A stretch of 64,000 bases of DNA. Source: Archivesica marissinica (taxonomy: Eukaryota; Mollusca; Bivalvia; Venerida; Vesicomyidae). This document shows, piece after piece, positions 24,331 to 37,198 of this stretch. The notes below the pieces were generated by a model. The model had not been told where the DNA came from. It saw nothing but the letters and a program-made list of their open reading frames with translations, and made no database searches. The position numbers and the translations under genes are program-made. Numbering within the stretch: the stretch's first letter is position 1; each line of letters begins with the position of its first letter. Where the stretch lies: NCBI GenBank assembly GCA_014843695.1, contig CM026398.1, forward strand, positions 12,037,584-12,101,583. The letters are read 5' to 3'.

Positions 24331-24940
24331 CGTCTACCTCGTCTATCTCGTCTACGCCGTCTACCTCGTCTACCCCATCTGCTCGTCTATCTCGTCTACC
24401 TCTTCTACCTCGTCTATCTCGTCTACCCCGTCTACCTCATCTCTCTCGTCTACCCTCGTCTACATCGTCTATCTCGTCTACGCCGTCTACCTCGTCTACC
24501 CCGTCTACCTCGTCTACCTCTTCTACCTCGTCTATCTCGTCTATCTCGTTTACCTCTTCTACCTCGTCTACCCCGTCTACCTCGTCTACCTCGTCTACCT
24601 CGTCTACCTCGTCTATCTCGTTTACCTCTTCTACCTCGTCTACCCCGTCTACCTCGTTTACCTCTTCTACTAGTCTACCCCGTCTACTCGTCTACCTCGT
24701 TTACCTCTTCTACTAGTCTATCCCGTCTACTCGTCTACCTCGTCTACCCCGTATACCTCGTCTACCTCGTCTACCTCGTCTACCTCGTCTACCCCGTCTA
24801 CCTCGTTTACCTCTTCTACTAGTCTACCCCGTATACCTCGTCTACTAGTCTACCTCGTATACCTCGTATACTAGTCTACCCCGTCTATCTCGTCTACCTC
24901 GTCTACCCCGTTTACCTCGTCTACCTCGCCTATTTCTACA
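24331..24940. repeat. Degenerate 9-bp pyrimidine-rich repeat (CTCGTCTAC)n
   Basis: About 65 units of ctcgtctac, with ccc, ttt and tagt variants (ccgtctac, cgtttac, tagtctac). It gives a false Ser/Thr/Pro-rich ORF. Confidence 0.93.
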
Positions 24941-25238
24941 TAATTATAACAGCGATCAATCATAGTTCTTCTAATTTATTCCCTCGATACAATCAACTCA
25001 GAAATAATATAATTTATTAAATGTCAAATATTGCGTTTGTCTGTCAAGCATGCCATATATGTATCATATATTAAAACGATGAAGCAATAACTTATTTACG
25101 CAACATTTCGAACGAGACAAATAATAAATTATATATACGCCATATGCAGAAACATGTATAAAAGAATTGTTAATTTATCGTTCTATCTTAATAGTTTTAC
25201 ACCAATATATTCTTTTAAAATTCCATTACAGAATAAGC
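24941..25238. other. Single-copy AT-rich spacer
   Basis: Nothing recognised. Confidence 0.4.
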
Positions 25239-25475
25239 GTTTTACGTTTATTTATCGTCGCTACCGGTTGCTCATATGAGCGACGCCTCCTGAAGATATT
25301 AGTCATTTTAGATTGTTTGAGGATAGTGCAATGATACAGACAGTGGCCCATTCCAGCGTCTCCTCTGGTTCTTTTACGTGCACGGTGTACAGCACCGACA
25401 CGAGACCTCGGTTTTATGTCACATCTGAAAGACTGTTAATATTAGTACGGTCAGACGGGGGATCGAACCTGTGAT
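25239..25475 (-). mobile_element. SINE-D, 5' head truncated
   Basis: The tail and body match the family (tttacgtttatttatcgtcg, cacgagacctcggttt, cagacgggggatcgaacc). It stops within the B-box, so the tRNA-like A-box half is lost. Confidence 0.8.
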
Positions 25476-25588
25476 AGGCTGGGATATGGTTGCTAAGAAG
25501 TGCTAGATATACCAAAACAAAACAACAAGTACTGTTCACAGGCACATTCGTCACACTTCAGTTTTATTAAATTAACTATTTGTCAAAA

Positions 25589-25746
25589 TACGATGTTTAG
25601 AAATAGAAAGTTGAGTTTAAAAATGAATGGTTAATTCATGACACTCTAGAACAATAGCTTACTTCATGTAAACCATATCGATCATAATTAATAAGCAGTT
25701 TATATAACCATACCTCTTCTAACTCAACTTTCTATTTCTAAACATT
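25589..25746. mobile_element. Inverted-repeat (foldback) element
   Basis: gatgtttagaaatagaaagt at the left and ctttctatttctaaacattt at the right are inverted arms of about 40 bp around a unique core of about 75 bp. A diverged relative sits at about 2495-2550. Confidence 0.5.
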
Positions 25747-26104
25747 TCAATTGTGCTAATAGTGAACTTTCAAAATAATAAAGCATGGCGACCGTTATTG
25801 TATATTTTAAAACGATTTATTTTAGGTTGATAGCAGCCATCTTAGAAGTTATAGCACCTTACCTGCTAGCCTCAAGGTGGTTGTTCTGTTGTGAACATGT
25901 AAGATACTTGTCACATATTAAACGGGTGTGAGTGCGCTGTGTGCTAGTTCTTGTGATGGAGAGGTTTGACTATTTGATTTAGAAGCAGTTTTAGTTCTCT
26001 CCCAATGCTGCACCGAGTGTCACTGTATACCCGGCTTCCATCCGGGACAAGTCTTATATATCAATCTTACGCTGGATCTACGACTAGCATTCGGAATAGT
26101 TCCT

Positions 26105-27232
26105 CAAACTCCACAGCAAACTCCATCACACTTACAGCAAACTCCACAGCAAACTCCACAGCAAACTCCACAGCAAACTCCACAGCAAACTCCACAGCAA
26201 ACTCCATCAAACTTACAGCAAACTCCACAGCAAACTCCACAGCAAACTCCAGAGCAATCTCCACAGCAAACTCAACAGCAAACTCCACAGCAAACTCCAT
26301 CAAGCTTACAGCAAACTCCACAGCAAACTCCAGAGCAAACTACACAGCAAACTCAACAGCAAACTCCACAGCAAACTCCACAGCAAACTCCACAGCAAAC
26401 ACCACAACAAACTCCACAGCAAACTCCACAGCAAACTCCATCAAACTTACAGCAAACTCCACAGCAAACTCCACAGCAAACTCCACAACAAACTCCACAG
26501 CAATATCCATCAAACTTACAGCAAACTCCAGAGCAGTCTCCACAGCAAACTCAACAGCAAACTCAACAGCAAACTCCATCAAGCTTACAGCAAACTCCAG
26601 AGCAAACTCCACAGCAAAATCAACAGCAAACTCAACAGCAAACTCCACAGCAAACTCCACAGCAAACACCACAGCAAACTCCACAGCAAACTCCACAGCA
26701 AACTCCATCAAACTTACAGCAAACTCCACAGCAAACTCTACAGCAAACTCAACAGCAAACTCCACAGCAAACTCCATCAAACTTACAGCAAACTCCACAG
26801 CAAACTCCACAGCAAACTCCACCAAACCTACAGCAAACTCCACAGCAAACTCCACCAAACCCCACAGCAAACACCACAGCAAACTCCACATCAAGCGCCA
26901 CCAAACCTACAGTAAACTCCACAGCAAACTCCACCAAACCCCACAGCAAACACCACAGTAAACTCCACAGCAAACGCTACCAAACCTACAGCAAACTCCA
27001 CAGCAAACTCCACCAAACTCCACAGCAAACTCCACAGCAAACACCACACCAAACTCCACACCAAACTCCACACCAAACTTCACACCAAACTCCACACCAA
27101 TCTCAACAGCAAACTCCACAGCAAACTCCACACAAAACTCCACACCAAACTCCACAGCTAACTCCACAGCAAATTCCACACCAAACTCCACACCAAACTC
27201 CACACCAAACTCCACACCAAACTCTACAGCAA
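26105..27232. repeat. 12-bp minisatellite (ACAGCAAACTCC)n, about 94 copies
   Basis: Variants include atcaaacttacagcaaactc every 5-8 units, caccaaac near the right end and frequent single substitutions. All + frames stay open (TANS, QTPQ and similar), as do minus frames (EFAV), so the ORFs of 318 and 184 codons here are artefacts. No signal peptide or splice context is seen. Confidence 0.95.
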
Positions 27233-27458
27233 ACATACATCCCATAATTAATATTCAATCTTCTATTGATGAACAAGTTGCGCATTCCGAAATGTACGTA
27301 CGATTTTTAGAATTGTGCAATATTGGAATGATCTTCGTTTGAGCTTGAATGAGACTCTATATGTACATGCAAACACTTGTAAACAACAATTGATGCTAAG
27401 CACCCCCCCCCCCACACACAGTCCAAAACTCTATTTCAAAATGACCTGCAGGTCCCAA

Positions 27459-27590
27459 GGTTATAAAACTTTTTTCAGATCTCAAACTCGAACTCAAGAA
27501 ATTAGATTTGTTGAGTGTGAGTTTCACACTCGGCTGAACCAATCAGAAGCTTGAGACTTGAGTTTGAGATTGGAGAAAAGTTTTATAACT
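27459..27590. mobile_element. MITE-3, about 130 bp, long TIRs
   Basis: ggttataaaacttttttcag ... agatctcaaactc at the left pairs with gagtttgagattggag ... gaaaagttttataac at the right. The centre holds a second inverted pair (gagtgtgagtttcacactc). A related half element is at 30430-30525. Confidence 0.7.
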
Positions 27591-27998
27591 TCCAGCCAAT
27601 TGTCCCATAAAAGAGAAACCCTTAGACACAGATCAATTTATACATACATGCAGTTCTGTTATAACGGGAAAATATACACAATGTGTACCAGTACGTTACT
27701 TGTACATTTAAAACGAAGATAGTGATGCCTCGTGGTAATAGAATCCTACGTTAACAAAGTTGCATATGGTATAACTTCTGTACGTACTTTGATATATGGT
27801 ATTCGTTATAATACAAAGGTGAATCCATTCCAATTGAGTAACATACGCGTGTAACTGTCTTGCAAATATAATAGCATGGATATATGATATTATATATAAG
27901 AGAGATTATGCCATTCGAAGTATCTCGTTTCATATTCTCGCGTGTCCACGGTCTGCCAACGTGCAGCCGATGTTATAGTAAAATGAAGACAACATTTG
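27591..27998. other. Single-copy intronic spacer
   Basis: No gene or repeat recognised. Confidence 0.4.
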
Positions 27999-27999
27999 T

Positions 28000-28526
28000 A
28001 GGCTTTTGAAGTGCATCAACCTAGGCTTTTGAAGTGCATCAACCTAGGCTTTTGAAGTGCACCAACCTAGGCTTTTGAAGTGCATCAACCTAGGCTTTTG
28101 AAGTGTATCAACCTAGGCTTTTGAAGTGCACCAACCTAGGCTTTTGAAGTGCATCAACCTAGGCTTTTGAAGTGTATCAACCTAGGCTTTTGAAGTGCAT
28201 CAACCTAGGCTGTTGAAGTATATCAACCTAGGCTTTTGAAGTGTATCAACCTAGGCTTTTGAAGTGCACCAACCTAGGCTTTTGAAGTGTATAAACCTAG
28301 GCTTTTGAAGTGCATCAACCTAGGCTTTTGAAGTATATCAACCTAGGCTTTTGAAGTGTATCAACCTAGGCTTTTGAAGTGTATCAACCTAGGCTTTTGA
28401 AGTGCATCAACCTAGGCTTTTGAAGTGCACCAACCTAGGCTTTTGAAGTGTATCAACCTAGGCTTTTGAAGTATATCAACCTAGGCTTTTGAAGTGTATC
28501 AACCTAGGCTTTTGAAGTGCACCAAC
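28000..28526. repeat. 23-bp minisatellite, about 23 copies
   Basis: The unit is aggcttttgaagtgcatcaa plus cct, with gcatc, gtatc, gcacc and tatatc variants. Unrelated in sequence to the large 23-bp array. Confidence 0.96.
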
Positions 28527-28952
28527 AAAACAATTTACTATATTGCACTAACAGTAGCATTTCATTTTACAAGATTAGAGCGTACATTATCATAGTTTTT
28601 ATAGTCGCCATTTCCATACAAACTTATTTTAAATTTAGTTAATGTGAAAAAATGTGTACGAAAGTTAATTTTAATGGATTACTTTAAATAAAATGTATTT
28701 CTTCACACGTTTTTGGGTACTCGTTTGTTGATTTATTTTGTTTTCGATGTGCGTTCTCAATCGTTTAATGAATGATGATGTATCTTTCATGTTGAACATT
28801 AGTAATCTAAAACAAAAGTTATGAATACTTAATTAGTAAAAATAAAATGTTTGCACCATTGTATTACATCCATATGCATAAAATGTGGCGGTGATATTTC
28901 ATATATTTCCATAAATGAAAAGTAACTATTAAATTTATATGTTTGTTATTCA
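28527..28952. other. Single-copy AT-rich spacer
   Basis: Nothing recognised. Confidence 0.4.
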
Positions 28953-29356
28953 ACTCCTATATTCGTATTTACTGTCCATTTACAACTCGTCGCCTACATT
29001 CGTAGTTACTGTCCATTTACAACTCGTCACCTACATTCGTAGTTACTGTCCATTTACAACTCGTCACCTACATTCGTAGTTATTGTCCATTTACAACTCG
29101 TCACCTACATTCGTATTTACTGTCCATTTACAACTCGTCACCTACATTCGTATTTACTGTCCATTTACAACTCGTCTCCTACATTCGTATTTACTGTCCA
29201 TTTACAACTCGTCACCTACATTCGTATTTACTGTCTATTTACAACTCGTCACCTACATTCGTATTTATTGTCCATTTACAACTCGTCGCCTACATTCGTA
29301 TTTACTGTCCATTTACAACTCGTCGCCTACATTCGTATTTATTGTCCATTTACAAG
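28953..29356. repeat. 37-bp minisatellite, about 10-11 copies
   Basis: Units contain gtccatttacaactcgtc and cctacattcgtatttact, with gta or ttt and cgcc, cacc or ctcc variants. Confidence 0.95.
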
Positions 29357-29554
29357 CATGTGCATCAACTTGTTTTACAATGAAAACCTGACATACAATG
29401 AAACACGAAGCTAACTTCAACTCTCGTACAGTTCTTGCATCGACTTCCGTTGTGATAATGTAACACAGTAAAGCTGGTTTGTTGTGTCTGACACACTGTA
29501 TGCTGGCATTGCTGGCTTTGAATGATGCACAACCATTGTCCCATGTTATAAACC

Positions 29555-29667
29555 TCGGGGGCCGTGGTGGCGACATCACATCACTTACCCCTCATTGTTT
29601 CAAGTGAGGAAGCTATCCAGCTGGCTTGCGGTAGGTCGGTGATTCTACCCGTGTGCCCGTGCCTGAA
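29555..29667 (+). mobile_element. SINE-E body fragment
   Basis: ggaagctatccagctggctt, gtaggtcggtgattctaccc and gtgtgcccgtgcctgaaat match the SINE-E body at 48085-48150. It leads directly into an AAAC-rich tail expansion. Confidence 0.5.
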
Positions 29668-29924
29668 ATACAAAACAAACAAACAAACAAACAAATAAAC
29701 AAACAAACAAAACAAATAAATAAATAAACAGACACACAAACAAACAAACAAACAAACAAACAAAACAAACAAACAAAACAAATAAACAAACAAACAAACA
29801 AAACAAACAAACAAACAAACAAAACAAACAAACAAAATAAACAAAACAAACAAAACAAACAAACAAACAAAACAAAACAAAACAAACAAACAAAACAAAC
29901 AAACAAACAAACAAAACAAACACA
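29668..29924. repeat. (AAAC)n-type microsatellite, about 257 bp
   Basis: Mixed aaac, caaa and aaaac units. It follows the SINE-E fragment, so it probably grew from an A-rich SINE tail. Minus-strand CLFVCLFVLF ORFs are artefacts. Confidence 0.93.
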
Positions 29925-29950
29925 CATTTTCTCAAATCTCAACCTCAAGC

Positions 29951-30132
29951 TGTGCTCGTGGATCCTCCGCGGTGTAATGGATAGATGCCCGCCTAGTAAT
30001 CGAGACGTTGAAAGTTCGAACGCCCCCAGAACCACAGTGGTTCTTAGACAAGATTCTTAAATCTACATGGCCTCTTCTCTCTCCCTGGTGGCGATAGATT
30101 CCATCAGGAGTGAGATCTCAAGAGCGATTAAG
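29951..30132 (+). mobile_element. SINE-A-like copy with a different tRNA-like head
   Basis: The body (ggcctcttctctctccctgg, gcgatagattccatcagg, gagcgattaa) is SINE-A. The head is different (tcctccgcggtgtaatgga, B-box aaagttcgaacgccc). The tail is missing, and a SINE-B follows immediately. Confidence 0.6.
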
Positions 30133-30136
30133 CTAA

Positions 30137-30384
30137 CGCCTCCATTGCCGAGTGGTTAATGTCACTGACGTGTATACATACCACTGTGACCTATCATCAC
30201 TCATTGTCACTAGTTCGGGACCCGCTCATACCGTATCTCTTTATATGAAAATGTTGGCAGTTTCTTACGGAGGTTGGTACACCAACTACTGAACGACTGG
30301 AGCCTGCCCAGGAAAGTATGGTTAGGTAAGCTGTCCCGTCTCGCATATGGGCAATCGGTAGCGACGACAAATAAACGTAAACAA
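30137..30384 (+). mobile_element. SINE-B with SINE-D-type tail
   Basis: Head cctccattgccgagtggtta, body ggcagtttcttacggaggtt and gactggagcctgcccaggaa. The 3' end gcatatgggcaatcggtag then cgacaaataaacgtaaac is the same tail as SINE-D. Confidence 0.8.
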
Positions 30385-30429
30385 AGCTATTGTTGCAAGA
30401 CATTGTTTCGTAATCGAACAAAAATAAAT

Positions 30430-30525
30430 GTGTATGATTGGCTGAGTCTGCGATTTGCTCTCGGCTCAACCAATCAGAATTCTTGAGACTTACGTTGAGA
30501 ATGGATAAACGTTTTATAACCTCTA
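30430..30525. mobile_element. MITE-3 half copy
   Basis: ctcggctcaaccaatcagaa, cttgagact and gttttataac match the right half of 27459-27590. The left half is absent. Confidence 0.5.
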
Positions 30526-31187
30526 AGCCATTGATATGTATGTATGTGTAACAACGAAATGTTGTTCAGTGAAGACGGTATAAGGAACAAAGGATAAAAA
30601 ACATGTACATGGTGAGATAACAGTTTACATAATATTATCATGATATTAAAACTACTGAAAAGCCAAATGCAAACTACTAGATTCTAATCGTAAAATCGCA
30701 TTATACAGGCATAGTATATAATATATCATTTCTATTCGTTACACTCATTTTTATTTGAATAAATAAAATATCTCGTCCATAGCTGTCAACTTAAATTACA
30801 AATTACAACATAACATATTGAACGTGAAACAGTTGTGTCTCATTTCCGCCTTTTTCTGCAACTTTTAATTCTAACGCTCAGGTGCGTAGCTAGCCATTTT
30901 CAACCAAAGGTACGATGGTGCTGGAATGGTCTGGCATACTCCCCTGGGAACATTTTGAATCATAGAACGTCGACCGTGCACTCTGACATATTAAATGTAC
31001 GTTTTATGAATGCCATACTGACATGCCAACACCCTCTCCATTTTTATTGCATTTCTTGGTATATTTTTTCGGTTACAATCTGCAGACCCTGCCCTTCACT
31101 GCCGTGTAGGCTATGCGCCTGAGTCCTTTTTCCTGACTATAGTTGTACTGTTTTAGCAATACTGTACCGTCACACAGTATTTAGTAT
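30526..31187. other. Single-copy intronic spacer
   Basis: No gene or repeat recognised. The 95-codon ORF here has no recognisable domain. Confidence 0.4.
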
Positions 31188-31583
31188 TCATATCGCAATA
31201 CCGGGCACAGATTTCCCGTATCGCAATACCGTGCACATATTTCCCGTATAGCAATACCGTGCACATATTTCCCGTATAGCAATACCGTGCACAGATTTCC
31301 CGTATCGCAATACCGTGCACAGATTTCCCGTATCGCAATACCGTGCACAGATTTCCCGTATCGCAATACCGTGCACAGATTTCCCGTATCGCAATACCGT
31401 CACAGATTTCCCGTATCGCAATACCGTACACAGATTTCCCGTATCGCAATACCGTGCACAGATTTCCCGTATCGCAATACCGTGCACAGATTTCCCGTAT
31501 CGCAATACCGTACACAGATTTCCCGTATCGCAATACCGTACACAGATTTCCCGTATCGCAATACCGTGCACAGATTTCCCGTG
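31188..31583. repeat. 28-bp minisatellite, about 14 copies
   Basis: The unit is cccgtatcgcaataccgtgc plus acagattt. Variants are tatagc, acatattt and gtacac. 28 bp is not a multiple of 3, so every frame cycles through the unit and several stay open. Confidence 0.96.
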
Positions 31584-31645
31584 TACTGTGTAGAGACTCA
31601 ATCAATGTATCGTTATTATATGTATAATCATTTATTGAATAATAT

Positions 31646-31838
31646 TAGTTTATACAAATTTTAGCTCGATTGCGAAACAAGTACTTACAATTTATATTAA
31701 TCACTCTCGAGACCTCATTCCTGATAGAATCCATCGCCACGAGGGAGAGAGAAGAGGGAGAAGGGGCAACGTGGAATTTAAATGCCTTGCCTAAGGACAT
31801 ATATAATCGTAACGATAACGCTACTACGACTTCTACAA
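31646..31838 (-). mobile_element. SINE-A, head decayed
   Basis: The tail (ttttagctcgattgcgaaac) and body (gaatttaaatgccttgccta) are clear. The tRNA-like head at the right end is largely unrecognisable. An 11-bp expansion of the gagggaga tract is present. Confidence 0.75.
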
Positions 31839-31844
31839 GTTGTT

Positions 31845-33548
31845 CAGCGTTAGTATCATGATGTCGCTACGCATACCAGCGTTATTATCATGATGTTGCT
31901 ATGCATACCAGCGTTATTATCATGATATCGCTACGCATACCAGCGTTATTACCATGATGTCGCTACGCATACCAGCGTTACTATCATGATATCGCTACGC
32001 ATACCATCGTTAGTATCATGATGTCGCTACGCATACCAGCGTTATTATCATGATATCGCTACGCATACCAGCGTTAGTATCATGATATCGCTACGCATAC
32101 CATCGTTAGTATCATTATGTCTCTACGCATACCATCGTTAGTATCATGATGTCGCTACGCATACCATCGTTAGTATCATTATGTCTCTACGCATACCATC
32201 GTTAGTATCATTATGTCTCTACGCATACCATCGTTAGTATCATGATGTCTCTACGCATACCATCGTTAGTATCATTATGTCTCTACGCATACCATCGTTA
32301 GTATCATGATGTCGCTACGCATACCATCGTTAGTATCATGATGTCGCTACGCATACCATCGTTAGTATCATGATGTCGCTACGCATACTATCGTTAGTAT
32401 CATTATGGCTCTACGCATACCAGCGTTAGTATCATTATGTCTCTACGCATACCATCGTTAGTATCATGATATCGCTACGTATACCATCGTTAGTATCATG
32501 ATGTCGCTACGCATACCATCGTTAATATCATGATGTCGCTACGCATACCATCGTTAATATCATTATGTCTCTACGCATACCAGCGTTAGTATCATTATGT
32601 CTCTACGCATACCATCGTTAGTATCATGATGTCGCTACGCATACCATCGTTAGTATCATGATATCACTACGCATACCAGCGTTAGTACCATGATATCGCT
32701 ACGCATACCAGGGTTAGTACCATGATATCGCTACGCATACCAGCGTTAGTACCATGATATCGCTACGCATACTAGGGTTAGTACCATGATATCGCTACGC
32801 ATACCATCGTTAGTACCATGATATCGCTACGCATACCAGCGTTAGTATCATGATATCGCTACGCATACCATCGTTAGTATCATGATATCGCTACGCATAC
32901 CAGCGTTAGTACCATGATATCGCTACGCATACCATCGTTAGTACCATGATATCGCTACGCATACCAGCGTTAGTATCATGATATCGCTACGCATACCATC
33001 GTTAGTATCATGATATCGATACGCATACCAGCGTTAGTACCATGATATCGCTACGCATACCATCGTTAGTACCATGATATCGCTACGCATACCAGCGTTA
33101 TTATCATGATATCGCTACGCATACCATCGGTAGTATCATGATGTCGCTACGCATACCAGCGTTATTATCATGATGTCGCTACGCATACCAGGGTTAGTAT
33201 CATGATATCGCTACGCATACCAGCGTTAGTATCATGATATCGCTACGCATACCATCGTTAGTATCATTATGTATATACGCATACCATCGTTAGTATCATT
33301 ATGTCTCTACGCATACCATCGTTAGTATCATGATGTCGCTACGCATACCAGCGTTAGTACCATGATGTCGCTACGCATACCAGCGTTATTATCATGATAT
33401 CGCTACGCATACCAGGGTTAGTATCATGATGTCGCTACGCATACCAGGGTTAGTACCATAATGTCGCTACGCATACTAGCGTTATTATCATGATATCGCT
33501 ACGCATACCAGGGTTAGTATCATGATGTCGCTACGCATACCAGCGTTA
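31845..33548. repeat. 32-bp minisatellite, about 53 copies
   Basis: Units combine gcgttagtatcatgatatcg and ctacgcatacca. Variant classes (gatgtcg, gatatcg, tatgtctc, accatg, agggtt) form runs and alternate, which points to block amplification. Confidence 0.97.
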
Positions 33549-33743
33549 TATTTAGTTTTGAACAGCGTAATAAGTACACGGAGACCTCTAGTCTTACAAT
33601 TGTATAGTATTCTCTCAACCAATCAGAATCCTTCCATGTTGTATTACATAGTATGTGTCCATACATGATGTGAAACAGCATACAAGGGGGCTAATGTGAT
33701 TTCTATAGTTCAGTATATATATCCTCTATTTAAACCAATTATT

Positions 33744-33964
33744 AAGTTCGATCCCCTGTCTGACCCTAATAACATTAACAGTCTTTCAGATGGGACATTA
33801 AACCGAGGTCTCGTTTCGGTGCTGTACGCCGTGCACGTAAAAGAACCAGAAGAGACTCTGGAATGGGTCTCTGTCTGTATCCTCCAAAACTCTAAATTGA
33901 CTAATCTCTTCTAGAGGCGTCGCTCATATTGGCAACCGGTAGCGACGATAAATAAACGTAAAAC
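33744..33964 (+). mobile_element. SINE-D, 5' truncated
   Basis: Starts in the B-box (gttcgatcccctgtctgacc) and then has the normal body and the tail agcgacgataaataaacgta. An internal deletion removes the atcattgcac step. Confidence 0.8.
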
Positions 33965-34159
33965 CCACACCAATTATTAAGTTGTGTTGTTTTGCCTTTC
34001 CGATGAGCCAACAATGAGAAGATTGACAACTAGTACACAATATCGTAATTACAGTTGACCTGATGGCATACCGATATACATGAGGACAGATAATACAATG
34101 CACGGTCATGGCCAAGAAATAAAATATACATCGAACACATCTCATTATTTATTAATGAC

Positions 34160-34244
34160 CACCGGATCATCCTTCACCGGATCGTCCTTCACCGGATCGT
34201 TATTCACCGGATCATCCTTTACTTAACCGGGTCATCCTTCACCG
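34160..34244. repeat. Short 16-bp repeat, about 5 copies
   Basis: caccggatcatccttc-type units with cgt, gtta and ggt variants. Confidence 0.85.
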
Positions 34245-34472
34245 GGTAAATCAGTGCAATCAGTTGCTGGCGCGGCTACACATGTTGCATTGCATCATAT
34301 ATAGGTTATGTGTTATTGTTTCTTTTGGACATGTTTAATTATCGTCGTCCTCTGGTTAATCCTGGTGTACATTGTGCTCGGCATTGGTAGAGCAAGTACA
34401 TATACATTAAAACATTAATCTATAGCGAGATTTCCGGGTAATACCAGCAATATTGTACATATGCCTAGGTTA

Positions 34473-34552
34473 AATGACCAATCTATTCAGGATGCGTCGT
34501 TCATATGGGCAACCAGTAGCGACGATAAATAAACGTAAAACACACACACACA
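34473..34552 (+). mobile_element. SINE-D 3' end fragment
   Basis: Retains only the last 75 bp or so: atgaccaatct, gcgtcgttcatatgggcaac, tagcgacgataaataaacg and a CA tail. Confidence 0.75.
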
Positions 34553-35004
34553 TCTGCCTATGTTTCAAATCGGTCAATATTTACAATTTGCACAAAATTA
34601 AATGTGAGCATGGAGTATTTATAATTAGGTATACATTTTGTACTTATATATTGTTGATAAATGGCGTAGTTGTAGTTATACCAATGCTATTTTGATTTCC
34701 GTAATTAACAACGTTCCGGCTATGTTTTTCATATTGAAGTTTATATCATTTTGACGAGAATAAGATGTTGGCAATGATAAGTAAATCATGCTGTATAACA
34801 TATAATCATACTTACACACACCTTGATATCTTTTTGACGAGCTTAGATTGCTATTAATGCTGAGAGAGTAACACTTTTTAAATACAAATTTCGAAATATG
34901 GTATTTAAAAATTCTTTTTTTTTTAATATTTGACTCCTCGCATAACTGTGTAATACTTACTGTTTGCATTAATTTTATTTTATTTGCTATTTACATAATG
35001 CTAA
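34553..35004. other. Single-copy AT-rich spacer
   Basis: Nothing recognised. Confidence 0.4.
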
Positions 35005-37198
35005 GTTATGTGTATCTATAAGGTAAATCACGGATCCGTCAGGCAGTATGTTATGTATATCTGTATTGTAAGTAAATCACGGATCCGTCAGGCAGTATGT
35101 TATGTATATCTGTAAAGTAGGTAAATCACGGATCCGCCAGGCAGTATGTTATGCATATCTGTATTGTAAGTACATCACGGATCCGTCAGGCAGTATGTTA
35201 TGCATATCTGTATTGTAAGTACATCACGGATCCGTCAGGCAGTATGTTATGTATATCTGTATTGTAAGTACATCACGGATCCGTCAGGCAGTATGTTATG
35301 CATATCTGTATTGTAAGTACATCACTGATCCGTCAGGCAGTATGTTATGTATATCTGTATTGTAAGTACATCACGGATCCGTCAGGCAGTATGTTATGTA
35401 TATCTGTAATGTAAGTAAATCACGGATCCGTCAGGCAGTATGTTATGTATATCTGTAATGTAAGTAAATCACGGATCCGTCAGGCAGTATGTTATGTATA
35501 TCTGTAGTGTAAGTACATCACGGATCCGTCAGGCAGTATGTTATGTATATCTGTAATGTAAGTAAATCACGGATCCGTCAGGCAGTATGTTATGTATATC
35601 TGTAATGTAAGTAAATCACGGGTCCGCCAGGCAGTATGTTATGTATATCTGTAATGTAAGTAAATCACGGATCCGTCAGGCAGTATGTTATGTATATCTG
35701 TAATGTAGGTAAATCATGGATCCGTCAGGCAGTATGTTATGTATATCGATGTGTAAGTAAATCACGGATCCGTTAGGCAGTATTTTATGTATATCTATAA
35801 TGTAAGTAAATCACGGATCCGTCAGGCAGTATGGTATGTATATCTGTAATGTAAGTAAATCACGGTTCCGTCAGGCAGTATGTTATGTATATCTGTAATG
35901 TAGGTAAATCATGGATCCGTCAGGCAGTATGTTATGTATATCGATGTGTAAGTAAATCACGGATCCGTTAGGCAGTATTTTATGTATATCTATAATGTAA
36001 GTAAATCACGGATCCGTCAGGCAGTATGGTATGTATATCTGTAATGTAAGTAAATCACGGTTCCGTCAGGCAGTATGTTATGTATATATGTAATGTATGT
36101 AAATCACGGATCCGTCAGGCAGTATGTTATGTATATCTGTAATGTAAGTACATCACGGATCCGTCAGGCAGTATGTTATGTATATCTGTAATGTAAGTAA
36201 ATCACGGATCCGTCAGGCAGTATGTTATGTATATCTGTAATGTAAGTAAATCACGGATCCGTCAGGCAGTATGTTATGTATATCTGTAATGTATGTAAAT
36301 CACGGATGCGTCAGGCAGTATGTTATGTATATCTGTATTGTAAGTAAATCACAGATCCGTCAGGCAGTATGTTATGTATATCTGTAATGTAAGTAAATCA
36401 CGGATCCGTCAGGCAGTATGTTATGTATATCTGTAATGTAATCACGGATCAGTCAGGCAGTATGCTATGCATATCTGTAATGTAATCACGGATCCGTCAG
36501 GCAGTATGTTATGTATATCTGTAATGTAAGTAAATCACGGATCCGTCGGGCAATATGTTTTGTATATCTGTAATGTAAGTAAATCACGGATCCGTCAGGC
36601 AGTATGTTATGTATATCTGTAATGTAAGTAAATCACGGATCCGTCAGGCAGTATGTTATGTATATCTGTAATGTAAGTAAATCACGGATCCGTCAGGCAG
36701 TATGTTATGTATATCTGTAATGTATGTAAATCACGGATGCGTCAGGCAGTATGTTATGTATATCTGTAATGTAAGTAAATCACGGATCCGTCAGGCAGTA
36801 TGTTATGTATATCTGTAATGTAATCAGTCAGGCAGTATGCTATGTATATCTGTAATGTAATCACGGATCCGTCAGGCAGTATGTTATGTATATCTGTAAT
36901 GTAATCACGGATCCGTCAGGCAGTATGTTATGTATATCTGTAATGTAAGTAAATCACGGATCCGTCAGGCAGTATGTTATGTATATCTGTAATGTAAGTA
37001 CATCACGGATCCGTCAGGCAGTATGCTATGTATATATGTAATGTAAGTAAATCACGGATCCGTCAGGCAGTATGCTATGTATATATGTAATGTAAGTAAA
37101 TCACGGATCCGTCAGGCAGTATGTTATGTATATCTGTAATGTAAGTAAATCACGGATCCGTCAGGCAGTATGTTATGTATATCTGTAATGTAAGTAAG
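35005..37198. repeat. 49-bp minisatellite, about 45 copies, with higher-order structure
   Basis: Units contain ggatccgtcaggcagtatg, ttatgtatatctgtaatg and taagtaaatcac. A four-unit block with private variants (tcatgg, atcgatgtg, gttaggcagtatttt, tatggtatg, cacggttcc) is repeated in tandem at about 35699-35891 and 35892-36084. Shorter units lacking aagta occur near 36430-36900. Confidence 0.97.

Noticed and set aside
26005..26961. 318-codon TANS-repeat ORF resembling a surface or mucin-like protein
   Set aside because: Twelve-bp repeat with all frames open on both strands; base changes do not favour one frame.
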